A stretch of 64,000 nt of DNA, taken from assembly GCF_002970915.1 (NCBI RefSeq), contig NZ_CP027190.1, forward strand, positions 992,001-1,056,000, written 5' to 3'. A model generated the notes under the pieces. The model had not been told where the DNA came from. It did not search any database and saw only the letters and a program-made list of their open reading frames with translations. Shown in pieces: positions 16,994-25,236 of the stretch (positions are counted from its first letter, which is position 1; each line of letters starts with the position of its first letter). This stretch comes from Lactobacillus sp. CBA3605 (GTDB taxonomy: Bacteria; Bacillota; Bacilli; Lactobacillales; Lactobacillaceae). A program made the translations under genes and the position numbers.

Positions 16994-18952
16994 TTAGGCT
17001 TTATCCGTTGCACTTTTAGGTAACATTTTATCAGAAAAGCCAAAGCAATAGACCAAAACGGTCGCAATAATCAAGGTCCCGTAATGTGAAATCAAATAAC
17101 CATAGAAGTTGGGACCAATACCTACGCCGGGTGTAATAAACGCTGGAAAACCAATCAATGCGCCCGATAATGCATAGTTATTAACCCGGAGCAAGCCGGT
17201 GAGTAATCCACCTAACGCCCCCGCAATGCTGGCAACGACAAAGACGCGTTTATACTTTAAGTTAACCCCATACAAGGCCGGTTCAGTAACCCCACAAAAA
17301 GCAGAAATTGCAGCCGCAATTGAGATTTCACGTAGATGTTTATTCCGCGTTTTCAAAAAGACCGCTAACGAAGCGCCCCCTTGAGCAACCATTGTAATCG
17401 ACAAAATCGCATTCACATAACTATGACCATTCGTCGCAATGTCGTTAATGACAATTGGGATCAACGCCCAATGCAAGCCGAAGATGACCATGGTCTGATA
17501 GAGTCCCCCAATCAGTAACCCTGAGAGGGCGGGACTAAAGTTGTAAACTGCAATAATCGCATTTGCTAATCCAGCACTAATGACCGTAATAATTGGCCCA
17601 ATGCCGACTAGAATCACTAAGCTCAAGACAAGCGCCTCCAGAATTGGCACGAACACGCTCCGTAAATACAACGGAATAATTTTCTTTAATCCCCGTTCAA
17701 CATACTTACCCAACCAAGCGGCAATGATAATTGGAAAAACGGACGCTGAATAACTCACCAAATGCGTCGGTAACGTTAAAAAACTAATTTCAGCAGTCGC
17801 CGCTTTACCAGCCGCTGTGATAATCGTGGGATAAATCAGAATACTCCCCACAATTGCGAGCACAATTGGATCTGAACCTAACTTTTTGGCCGCCGTAAAA
17901 CCTAAAATTACCGGTAAAAAGTAAAAAATAGCATCGCCGACTGCATTTAAGACTAGGTAGGTGCCACTAGTCGTACTTAATAGTTTAAACCCAGTCAATG
18001 CTGCCAAAATCCCTTTCAAAATCCCGGAACCAGCCAAAATCCCAATCACCGGAATCATTGAAGCCGTCATCACACCAATCATTGCGCCAAATTGATGTTG
18101 GCCCCACGATAACCAATTCTGTGACCCTGGAGCAGGGCTAGTCGCCGCCACAGCTGCTTTAGTTGCGGCTGTATCGGCATACTGTGGCCCTAATTGCGCA
18201 ATGACTTCATCATAGACATCATTAACTGCGGGACCAATCACCACTTGATATTGACCACCGGCCTTAGCAACATCAATCACGCCAGTTAACCCTTGAATCA
18301 CAGCTGTATTGGCTAACTTTTCGTCTTTTAAATAAAATCGTAACCGCGTAATACAATGAATCAAGCTATTAACGTTGTCAGCGCCACCCACATTTTCAAT
18401 GATGGCCTGCGCTAACTCGACATACTTACCCTGACCTTTGACTTTAGCCGTAGTGGGCTTGGCCGTCGAGGCAAGCTGACTGGTCACCATCGCAATCGGC
18501 TGACCAGCTTTTACAGTTGGGTCGCCGGCCGTTAAGAACAACTGGGCGGCTCGATCCGTGGCATTCGTCAACACCGTAATGACCGTCACGGCTTTACCAG
18601 CTTGCCGAATGGCCGCTAAATCCATCGTAACTAATGGTTGCCCGACCGTTACCTGGGCACCCATCGCAACCGTCACTGTATATGGTGCACCCCTTAATTC
18701 AACCGTATCAATCCCTAAATGCAATAAGACCTCTAAACCCGTTGCCGTGCGAATTCCAATCGCATGTTTCGTTTCAGCAACTAGCATAACTTCACCAGTC
18801 ACCGGGGCTAAAATCTGACCATCCTGTGGTTCAATCCCGAAACCGGGCCCCATTAACCCTTGCGAAAAGACCGGGTCATCAATTGCTTTTAACGCTAGTA
18901 ACTGGCCAGTTACTGGTGCTTGCATTGTTATTTGTTCTAACTTAGCCGTCAA
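16994..18952 (-). CDS. PTS sugar transporter EIIABC, glucose/beta-glucoside superfamily
   Basis: A 652-residue fused phosphotransferase permease that imports and phosphorylates a sugar. Domain order is A-B-C: IIA about residues 8-155 with phospho-histidine H78 (LLHLGIDTV), IIB about 175-255 with C199 (IHCITRLRF), and a multispan IIC from about 285. The classical BglP order is B-C-A; the A-first arrangement is less common. The start is a TTG, 6-7 bases after GAGGAGGAG. Substrate is uncertain; sucrose, beta-glucosides or trehalose are possible. Expression is probably controlled by a leader terminator and a cre-like site. No glycosidase gene is adjacent. Confidence 0.9.
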   Translation of the reverse strand: MTAKLEQITMQAPVTGQLLALKAIDDPVFSQGLMGPGFGIEPQDGQILAPVTGEVMLVAETKHAIGIRTATGLEVLLHLGIDTVELRGAPYTVTVAMGAQVTVGQPLVTMDLAAIRQAGKAVTVITVLTNATDRAAQLFLTAGDPTVKAGQPIAMVTSQLASTAKPTTAKVKGQGKYVELAQAIIENVGGADNVNSLIHCITRLRFYLKDEKLANTAVIQGLTGVIDVAKAGGQYQVVIGPAVNDVYDEVIAQLGPQYADTAATKAAVAATSPAPGSQNWLSWGQHQFGAMIGVMTASMIPVIGILAGSGILKGILAALTGFKLLSTTSGTYLVLNAVGDAIFYFLPVILGFTAAKKLGSDPIVLAIVGSILIYPTIITAAGKAATAEISFLTLPTHLVSYSASVFPIIIAAWLGKYVERGLKKIIPLYLRSVFVPILEALVLSLVILVGIGPIITVISAGLANAIIAVYNFSPALSGLLIGGLYQTMVIFGLHWALIPIVINDIATNGHSYVNAILSITMVAQGGASLAVFLKTRNKHLREISIAAAISAFCGVTEPALYGVNLKYKRVFVVASIAGALGGLLTGLLRVNNYALSGALIGFPAFITPGVGIGPNFYGYLISHYGTLIIATVLVYCFGFSDKMLPKSATDKA

Positions 18953-18999
18953 TTGTTACTCCTCCTCAATCATGCGTGCATCCGGTTACATTTACAATC

Positions 19000-19096
19000 A
19001 AAAAAATGATAATAAGTCATTCAAACGAATGAGTTATTATTTTAAATGACGCACCAACCAGTACCCAATGTTAGTCAGCTTTAGTCATTGGGACAA
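19000..19096 (-). promoter_or_regulatory. PTS gene promoter and leader terminator
   Basis: Minus-strand TTGTCC (19091-19096) and TAACAT (19068-19073), 17 bases apart, would start an RNA containing a 14-bp hairpin (19009-19022 with 19027-19040, one mismatch, 4-base loop) followed by seven T residues: an intrinsic terminator inside the leader. A GTCATT just before it can pair with AATGAC in the hairpin 3' arm, a possible antiterminator. No match to the LicT/SacY RAT sequence was found. Confidence 0.6.
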
Positions 19097-19106
19097 GTCT
19101 ACCAAA

Positions 19107-19120
19107 TGTTAGCGCTTAAT
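19107..19120. promoter_or_regulatory. cre-like site upstream of the PTS gene
   Basis: TGTTAGCGCTTAAT carries the central GCGC and most CcpA cre positions (12 of 14 on the reverse strand), just upstream of the candidate PTS promoter. Confidence 0.45.
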
Positions 19121-19165
19121 TGAAGTATAAGGACATGTTAAGTCTGGTAATTAACGAACAAACAG

Positions 19166-19198
19166 CAAAAAAGACCCGAGCTAAGGCACTCGCGTCTT
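19166..19198 (-). terminator. Terminator of the exosortase-G operon
   Basis: Minus-strand AAGAC-g-CGAG and CTCG-g-GTCTT form a stem with one internal mismatch followed by a T tract, directly after the last gene of the operon. Confidence 0.7.
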
Positions 19199-19220
19199 GA
19201 TTGATATCACGATTATTAAG

Positions 19221-20798
19221 TTAGTCATCCGCTGCTTTGGCTTTTTCAACCTTGGTTTCATACCACCCAAAGAGACGCTGGAAATTTCCTAACGCCGTTT
19301 CAAATGAGAATGAAAATAACAGGAGCAGACATGGCAGATACTGAATCAAGTAACGACTCCGACCACCTTCAAATAGCAGTAGGAACATAAACCCACCGAC
19401 CATAGCTAATCGCAACAGCTGAATAACATCCCGCCGTGGCCCAAAGCCTAACGCAATGGTCACCAGCAAAACAATCCACCATAACTGGGCAGCAAAACGA
19501 AAATCTGCGATATGCCGGCCATACAAGTAAATATAATTTTTCAGCTTATTACTGATACCTTGATTAGTTGGCTTTTGGTTCTCACGGAAGAAATGGCCTT
19601 CCCGCAACCAGCCAAAGGTCCCATCAGCGGTATTATTCCGTTGTTTCATGACTAAAAACTTCAAATAGCCCAACCCGCCCAATTTCTTTAAGCGAGTGGT
19701 CAACATCTTAATTGAATAATCCGTTTTTTGCTTTTCAGTTGGCAGGACAGCCATTTTAATGGCTTGCTTTTCGCTATAGCCACCTTCACCATAAACCCCC
19801 ATCGCCATAAAATGAATCGCTGGAATCGACCGCGACTTATCCAACTTAATGTAAGTCTGATGCTGAATTTTGTCATTGACAATCTTATACGTGGCCGCAC
19901 CACTATCACCAACTAAGACAATCATCGCTAACATTAACAAGACCCCTTGGGCTGTAAAATGTCGTTTCTGAATCAGCCAAGCTAACGCTTCAATAATCAC
20001 AATCGCAATAACCGGGATAATGGAAGATGGCTTCATGAAGTACGTTAAGATGACACTAATCCCAAAGCCAACGGCGGCACCACCGCGCGCTGCAAACGGC
20101 ATCGTCTTTTTCCGCATGATAAAGTAGCAAAGTAAGTAAAATGAAACTAACGGTAACCCCCAAGCATCCGTGTAAGGCATGATAATACTTGGAAAAACGG
20201 CTAACCAACCGCAATGAATATATATGGCCGCCCCAACGGCGCGACGTTGCACCACAGCCACACTTAGTAAGTTAAACACCGCTGACAGATCTACAAAGAA
20301 CAACGTGACAAAATCAAAGAATTCCCACGAAGTTTGCCCCGTTAATTCGGTAAGCCAATGCATAAATAGCATAATTGGCATATTATTTTGGTTTAAACTG
20401 TAATATGCAGTAACACCGGTCTCTTGAACATGCTTCGCACTAGTCGCCGCATAATGCAACATACCGGCATCAAAACCACTCACCGGATGCACGTAATAGA
20501 CAAAGAAAATCTGACCAATGAGAATGGCCACCAACATGAAACTCCCCGTCAGTAATTGATGGGTTATAAAAACATGCCGAAACCAACTATTAAACCACGG
20601 ATAAGCATAATTCATCACAATAATCACGATAATCGTAATCACCAAACTGGTAGTGACCATCGTCGTACTCGTCCCAAAGGTGGGGTTATCCCCAATAATA
20701 ATATTAGTCGAGGTCAACGCAAAAAAGAGGGTCAGAAAAAACAAGACCCGCCAGAAAATATTAATCACGGTATGACTGAAATTATAGAATCTAAGCAT
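19221..20798 (-). CDS. Exosortase-G-associated multispan membrane protein
   Basis: A 525-residue integral membrane protein with about ten to twelve helices; loop patterns such as HPVSGFDAGMLHYAA and YYSLNQNNMPIMLFMHWL recall GT-C type glycosyltransferases that use lipid-linked sugars. Position and pattern match the conserved membrane protein that accompanies XrtG in Firmicutes (a TIGR03766-like protein; name from memory). The ATG at 20798 has AAGGA 7 bases upstream and overlaps the previous stop by 8 bases; the open frame extends to 20954 but only through the upstream gene. Last gene of the operon. A glycan-transfer role is inference. Confidence 0.75.
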   Translation of the reverse strand: MLRFYNFSHTVINIFWRVLFFLTLFFALTSTNIIIGDNPTFGTSTTMVTTSLVITIIVIIVMNYAYPWFNSWFRHVFITHQLLTGSFMLVAILIGQIFFVYYVHPVSGFDAGMLHYAATSAKHVQETGVTAYYSLNQNNMPIMLFMHWLTELTGQTSWEFFDFVTLFFVDLSAVFNLLSVAVVQRRAVGAAIYIHCGWLAVFPSIIMPYTDAWGLPLVSFYLLCYFIMRKKTMPFAARGGAAVGFGISVILTYFMKPSSIIPVIAIVIIEALAWLIQKRHFTAQGVLLMLAMIVLVGDSGAATYKIVNDKIQHQTYIKLDKSRSIPAIHFMAMGVYGEGGYSEKQAIKMAVLPTEKQKTDYSIKMLTTRLKKLGGLGYLKFLVMKQRNNTADGTFGWLREGHFFRENQKPTNQGISNKLKNYIYLYGRHIADFRFAAQLWWIVLLVTIALGFGPRRDVIQLLRLAMVGGFMFLLLFEGGRSRYLIQYLPCLLLLFSFSFETALGNFQRLFGWYETKVEKAKAADD

Positions 20799-21216
20799 TT
20801 GATTGTCCTTGTTGAGTTTGATCCGCCTGAACTTCTTCAGCCGGTAAGTTTCGTTCCGTAACATCAATACAAAATGACCGCGTTGGCGAATCACTGACTT
20901 CAATCCGTAAGAGCATCGCACCATTAGCCCGTAAAATTTCGTCAATTTTATCAAAAAGATATTCAGTCACATTTTCAACGGTTGGATTAATCACTTCAAA
21001 GGCTGGCAAATCGTTCAAATACTTCCCAGACAATTCATCAATGGCGCCATGCAACGACTTTTCAATGTCAAAAAAGGAAACCATCCCTTCAAAAGCGTGC
21101 AATTCACAAATCACTTCCCAAGTATGGTTATGCTTTTTCCCGGTTCCAGACTTCCAACGAACCGCATGACTAGCATTGACGTATGATTTAATTTTGTATG
21201 ACCGTTGTTTGACCAT
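20791..21216 (-). CDS. 6-pyruvoyl-tetrahydropterin synthase-related protein of the XrtG locus
   Basis: A 141-residue homologue of the PTPS/QueD fold. Three histidines fit the zinc site: H17 in NASHAVRW and H29/H31 in KKHNHTWEV. The catalytic Cys/Glu arrangement of true PTPS or QueD is not clear, and no queuosine or folate genes are nearby. This type is characteristically found with exosortase G. It starts 3 bases after the glycosyltransferase stop and overlaps the next gene. Its reaction in the pathway is unknown. Confidence 0.8.
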   Translation of the reverse strand: MVKQRSYKIKSYVNASHAVRWKSGTGKKHNHTWEVICELHAFEGMVSFFDIEKSLHGAIDELSGKYLNDLPAFEVINPTVENVTEYLFDKIDEILRANGAMLLRIEVSDSPTRSFCIDVTERNLPAEEVQADQTQQGQSNA

Positions 21217-21219
21217 GAA

Positions 21220-22578
21220 TTATTTTCCTTTCCGATCTTTTTGACGGCGTGTTTTCGCAGTCTCAACGTCATCTTTGAGCACGTCAGTCAACTGTTGCAT
21301 CTCATCATTAATCCCACGTAGCTTCCACGACGCCTTGGTCGTCATGGCATTGATAATCCCAATTAACCGAATCCATGAACAGATTAACGTATAGACTGGG
21401 AGGGTAAAAATCACCCACCACAAGTGCAAATAATATCGTCGCTCTTGCTGATAACGACGTAACAAGACCCCAACACTAATGAAATTAACCAAAGCGACAA
21501 ACACATACAAGAAATAAATTAACACATACGACAGCAACATAATAATTGAAGAATAACCAAACGCAATCAAAACTACGCTGGCAAAAGTCCAAATCATTTT
21601 CGGAAAACTAAACGTATGGTCAATCATCATCCGCCGCACTAAAAAATTATTAAAGAACTTTTTCAAGCTGGCCGATTTGGCCATATAGTTATGCGCGACT
21701 TCCATTTCGCCTCGTTGCCAGCGTTGACGCTGCGTATACAACTCAGACAATCCCGAAATCGGCTCCACATAGAAGATGGCATCCGCACAGATGATCACCT
21801 TTTTACCCAAACGCGTTCTAATCTGGAAAGTCATATCGGTATCTTCACCAATCGTATCAATATCATATAAGAAAGTCTCCATTAGGACTTCGCGGCGAAA
21901 CGCTGAAAACGCGCCGGACATTGTAAATAATTGATCACGTGATGATTCGATAGTGCGCCCAGATAAAAAGGCTTGCGCATATTCGTAATACTCATTTTTA
22001 GCAATAATGCGGTGCCACCAACCCTTAACACCGTCAACTAGGTCGGATTTAGGCAAAATAGCCCCCGTCATCGCCGCAATACTCAGATCATTTTCAAACC
22101 GTAAAACCATCTCTTCAACCGCATGGGGTTCCAAAACACCGTCACTATCAATATTAATCACATAGGTGCCAATACTTTCATAAATAGCGGTATTGAGCGC
22201 TTTAGCCTTCCCGTTATCGGTATTAACATAGCGTAAAATGAGTTCTGGAAATGTATTTTGAGCGCGCGCATAAGCCCCGAAGCTATCATCTGTGCTTTGA
22301 TTATTGGCTAGCACAATCTGCATGGCATCTTTGGGATAAGTTTGATTGTTAATTGACCGAATACACTCAAACAACGTATCTTCTGAATTATAGACCGGTA
22401 CAATAATCGTGACCCATGGCCATTTACCAGGCGGCGTTAGCTTGGGCTCATGTAGATGCGAATGCAGTAACTTAATCGTTGACGTGATCGCTGGAATAAT
22501 TTCAACAACGATCGGAATCAGTGCCCATGTAATCCAGAAACCCATTCTGGTCAATGCTAAATTAATCCAGTACATCAC
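21220..22578 (-). CDS. Family 2 glycosyltransferase, exosortase-G system
   Basis: A 452-residue membrane glycosyltransferase resembling cellulose, hyaluronan or poly-N-acetylglucosamine synthases. One N-terminal helix precedes a GT-A domain: PVYNSEDTL, D144xD146 in NIDSDG, catalytic-type D246 in GEDTD and Q283xxR286W287 in QRQRW, then three or four C-terminal helices. No PilZ domain is attached, so direct c-di-GMP control is not evident. The GTG at 22578 overlaps the XrtG stop by 4 bases. It probably polymerises or transfers a glycan connected with the sorted surface protein. The sugar is unknown. Confidence 0.88.
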   Translation of the reverse strand: MMYWINLALTRMGFWITWALIPIVVEIIPAITSTIKLLHSHLHEPKLTPPGKWPWVTIIVPVYNSEDTLFECIRSINNQTYPKDAMQIVLANNQSTDDSFGAYARAQNTFPELILRYVNTDNGKAKALNTAIYESIGTYVINIDSDGVLEPHAVEEMVLRFENDLSIAAMTGAILPKSDLVDGVKGWWHRIIAKNEYYEYAQAFLSGRTIESSRDQLFTMSGAFSAFRREVLMETFLYDIDTIGEDTDMTFQIRTRLGKKVIICADAIFYVEPISGLSELYTQRQRWQRGEMEVAHNYMAKSASLKKFFNNFLVRRMMIDHTFSFPKMIWTFASVVLIAFGYSSIIMLLSYVLIYFLYVFVALVNFISVGVLLRRYQQERRYYLHLWWVIFTLPVYTLICSWIRLIGIINAMTTKASWKLRGINDEMQQLTDVLKDDVETAKTRRQKDRKGK

Positions 22579-23180
22579 AGTTTAACGTGCCTCCAATCCA
22601 GAAATTCGCGATAAATACCGCGGGCCAATTGGGAGTAAGTGAAGACATTGTAATACAATGCGATGACCAGCACATAAAATACCAACCGACCAATCACAGA
22701 GTGGGCTAAAAAGAACGTGTCACCCCCGCCAAAATGCACAATGGTAATCACAACAATCAGCCGTAAAACATTGATTAAATAAATGTAAACCACGCCAAAT
22801 AAAGCATAGAATACTTTTTCTTTCCGCTGATACATCGGGAAGAAGACCACTAAGGCCACAAAAGCACAGGTTTCAATAATGCCGGAACATTCATAATCAA
22901 TCGACATAATAACGGGATTATGCCCGTTATTGATATAAACCAGGCCGGATTTAAACATGACGTTACACCAGTGCGTCACCAGTGCAAAGCCATTGACACC
23001 ATGAATCACTGCATGCGTGAATAGCCAAACCCAATAAGGTCGACTTAACGCTGATAAAATAAAGAAAAGTCCGGCGCTGCCGACAATAAAGAAGAAAGCA
23101 GACAACCGGGCTCGCTGTAGCACTGATAGCACGTACAGCCATACTACCGTTCCCAGTAGGATATATACGTTCATTAACAT
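22575..23180 (-). CDS. xrtG: Exosortase family transpeptidase XrtG
   Basis: A 201-residue membrane protein with about six helices carrying the exosortase/archaeosortase triad: C98 in YECSGIIE, R140 in INVLRL and H160 in FFLAHSV. Exosortases are thought to cut and transfer substrates that have a short tripartite C-terminal signal. The substrate is the upstream Firmicu-CTERM protein, 41 bases away, and the glycosyltransferase follows with a 4-base overlap. The ATG at 23180 is close to AGGA; ATG at 23174 has better spacing. Enzymatic activity of this Firmicutes class is, to my knowledge, not well characterised. Confidence 0.9.
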   Translation of the reverse strand: MLMNVYILLGTVVWLYVLSVLQRARLSAFFFIVGSAGLFFILSALSRPYWVWLFTHAVIHGVNGFALVTHWCNVMFKSGLVYINNGHNPVIMSIDYECSGIIETCAFVALVVFFPMYQRKEKVFYALFGVVYIYLINVLRLIVVITIVHFGGGDTFFLAHSVIGRLVFYVLVIALYYNVFTYSQLARGIYREFLDWRHVKL

Positions 23181-23221
23181 CAGTCCTATATCATATTACT
23201 TGTTAAAATTTTTCATTAAAC

Positions 23222-24526
23222 TTATTTACTACTAATCCGAGGCCCTTGGCCCTTAAATCCATTTTTCTTGAATTTAACATAACCAATACCTGCGATGAAG
23301 ACCCCAATCCCAGATAACAAGATTGGTCCCGTTGACCCACCGGCGACAGTTACTTTTTCACTACCGATATTGGGATTATACATGGTAATCGTTTGGCCGG
23401 TCATCGTTGAGATATTGAACTTACTAAGGTTAACTTTGAATTCGGCAACACTATGACTGCCATCATTTGAGATATATCCAGTCCCCACGGTGCCATATTG
23501 ACTACCTTCGTTCCACTTACCACCAGTGAAACTAATCGCTTTAGACTCGCCGGAACTAACGTTACTAGGGATATTATTAGACCAGACATAGTAATTCTGA
23601 CCACCGATATCAAAGTTGTAGTCGCCATAACCAGGAACGGTACCATTCTTCATCTTAACGTAAACATAAACATAGTTACCGTCACTAACCATGGCAGTAT
23701 AACCGTTATAACCTTCTGTCAAGGTCATATTTTTCCAGTCTGAAAACTTACCATCAATCGTAATGTTAGCATTGTCGTTATCGTTATTAGCATTGGCGTC
23801 CGTCGTGGTCGTGTCTTTAGAACTTGAATCGCTCTTATCTGTGACGACACCGGCACTTGACGTTGCACTACTACTTGTACTGTTGGCACTAGTTGTGCTT
23901 GTGCTACTCGAGGCAGTACTGCTACTACTGCTCGTGGCACTACTGCTATCAGTCGAAGCCGCAACTGAGGCAACGGTCGTCGTAACTGCCGAACTCCCAA
24001 TATTAGGGTTAGTCATCGCAACTTTTTCACCCGCTGTTAAATCAGAAATATCAAACTTACTGAGATCGACCTTAAATTCGGCAAAATTGTTTTTGCCGTC
24101 ATTATAAACATAGCCGGTCCCAACCGTACCGTATTGCGTGCCTTCATTCCATTTACCACCAGTAAAGGTCACTTGTTTGGATTCACCCGAGCTCACGCTA
24201 CTAGGAATATTATTAGACCAAACATAGTACTGCTTACCACCAATGGTAAAGTTATAGTCCCCATACCCTGGGACGTTACCGTTCTTCATCTTAACGTAGA
24301 CATCAACTGATTGCCCATCACTGACCATGGCGGTATAACCGTTATAGCCTTCTGTTAAACTAACACCTGACCAATCCGAAAACTTACCATCAATGGTGAC
24401 ATTCGAACTGGTGCTGTTAGCACTAGTTGTGGCAGCTGCACTTGCGCTTGTTGGCATCATCAAAGTGACCGTACTAGTTAATCCTAGCATGGCTGCACCT
24501 ACCATCATTACTGTCCGTAATTTCAT
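23222..24526 (-). CDS. Firmicu-CTERM surface protein with duplicated domain
   Basis: A secreted protein of about 434 residues. A signal peptide ending near SASA precedes two copies of a roughly 150-residue domain (about 40-190 and 256-400), each opening with TIDGKFSDW, reminiscent of CBM9/DOMON-like beta-sandwiches. A Ser/Thr/Asp-rich linker separates them. The C-terminus has a Gly-Ser-Thr-Gly-Pro motif, a hydrophobic helix (ILLSGIGVFIAGIGYV) and a basic tail KFKKNG, the architecture of a Firmicu-CTERM signal, not LPXTG. GGAGGGAA precedes the ATG at 24526. It is first in the XrtG operon and its likely substrate. Sugar binding is inferred. Confidence 0.87.
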   Translation of the reverse strand: MKLRTVMMVGAAMLGLTSTVTLMMPTSASAAATTSANSTSSNVTIDGKFSDWSGVSLTEGYNGYTAMVSDGQSVDVYVKMKNGNVPGYGDYNFTIGGKQYYVWSNNIPSSVSSGESKQVTFTGGKWNEGTQYGTVGTGYVYNDGKNNFAEFKVDLSKFDISDLTAGEKVAMTNPNIGSSAVTTTVASVAASTDSSSATSSSSSTASSSTSTTSANSTSSSATSSAGVVTDKSDSSSKDTTTTDANANNDNDNANITIDGKFSDWKNMTLTEGYNGYTAMVSDGNYVYVYVKMKNGTVPGYGDYNFDIGGQNYYVWSNNIPSNVSSGESKAISFTGGKWNEGSQYGTVGTGYISNDGSHSVAEFKVNLSKFNISTMTGQTITMYNPNIGSEKVTVAGGSTGPILLSGIGVFIAGIGYVKFKKNGFKGQGPRISSK

Positions 24527-24565
24527 ACTGTCAGCTTCCCTCCAAAAAACCAATTTAGCCTTTAA

Positions 24566-24650
24566 AACCTGAATTTATTCAGGTTAAACCGTTTTAACAG
24601 TTTAACTATCTTAACGTTTTACTATCTTAGTTATGCTAACACAAATTTTA
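24566..24650 (-). promoter_or_regulatory. Palindrome and repeated motifs upstream of the Firmicu-CTERM gene
   Basis: A perfect 20-bp palindrome (arms AACCTGAAT and ATTCAGGTT, 24566-24585) lies 40 bases before the start codon. Next to it are GTTAAAC/GTTTAAC arms and a twice repeated TACTATCTTA-like element about 17 bases apart. It could be an operator or a leader hairpin; no known regulator motif was recognised. Confidence 0.5.
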
Positions 24651-24807
24651 GGCTTTTAACATAACTAATTAGCCTTACCACTACATTTTATTATACTAGC
24701 TTCTGTCCAAATTGGCGAACAATAGTTTTGATAATTTCCAGAACTTGCGTTAGCGCCTGAATGGTCGCTATAATAGCCTTAAAAGTAATCGTTTTAGGAG
24801 GCTGCTC

Positions 24808-25218
24808 ATGATTAAACCCATCGTACATGACCCAACTGCTTTAACCCAAACCGCGGTGCCTGCCAAGCCAACCGATTTGGCCGTCGTGACTGATTTATTG
24901 GATACCCTCCAAGCTCACAGTGCTGATTGTGTGGGCATGGCCGCCAACATGATTGGCGTCAACAAACAAATTATCGTGGTTCAAATGGGCCCCTTTGCTA
25001 TGGCCATGCTTAATCCGGTTATCCTTAAACATACCGGCGCTTACGCAACCAATGAAGGCTGCTTATCTTTGACTGGTGAACGGCCAACGACACGTCACCA
25101 TCAAATTACCGTTAAATTCTGGGACCGCCACTTCAAGCCCCAGCAACAAACTTTTAATGACTTCACAGCTGAAATCATTCAACACGAAATTGACCATTGT
25201 GCTGGTATCTTAATCTAA
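24808..25218 (+). CDS. Peptide deformylase-like protein
   Basis: A 136-residue member of the peptide deformylase family, which removes formyl groups from new proteins. Motif 2 EGCLSLTG and motif 3 QHEIDHCAGILI, which hold the metal, are intact. Motif 1, normally GxGxAAxQ, reads GMAANMIG, so the conserved glutamine that stabilises the transition state is replaced by Asn or displaced. It is also shorter than housekeeping Def. It may be a second, divergent deformylase or act on other formyl substrates. AGGAGG precedes the ATG by 6 bases; apbE follows after 18 bases. Confidence 0.85.
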   Translation: MIKPIVHDPTALTQTAVPAKPTDLAVVTDLLDTLQAHSADCVGMAANMIGVNKQIIVVQMGPFAMAMLNPVILKHTGAYATNEGCLSLTGERPTTRHHQITVKFWDRHFKPQQQTFNDFTAEIIQHEIDHCAGILI

Positions 25219-25236
25219 ATCGTTAGGACCGATTCG

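Noticed and set aside
20799..20954. N-terminal extension of the exosortase-associated membrane protein
   Set aside because: These codons lie within the PTPS-like gene in another frame; ATG 20798 has a proper site and spacing.
23763..24107. Plus-strand ORF of 114 codons rich in Leu/Val/Ala
   Set aside because: Shadow of the Ser/Thr linker of the Firmicu-CTERM protein.
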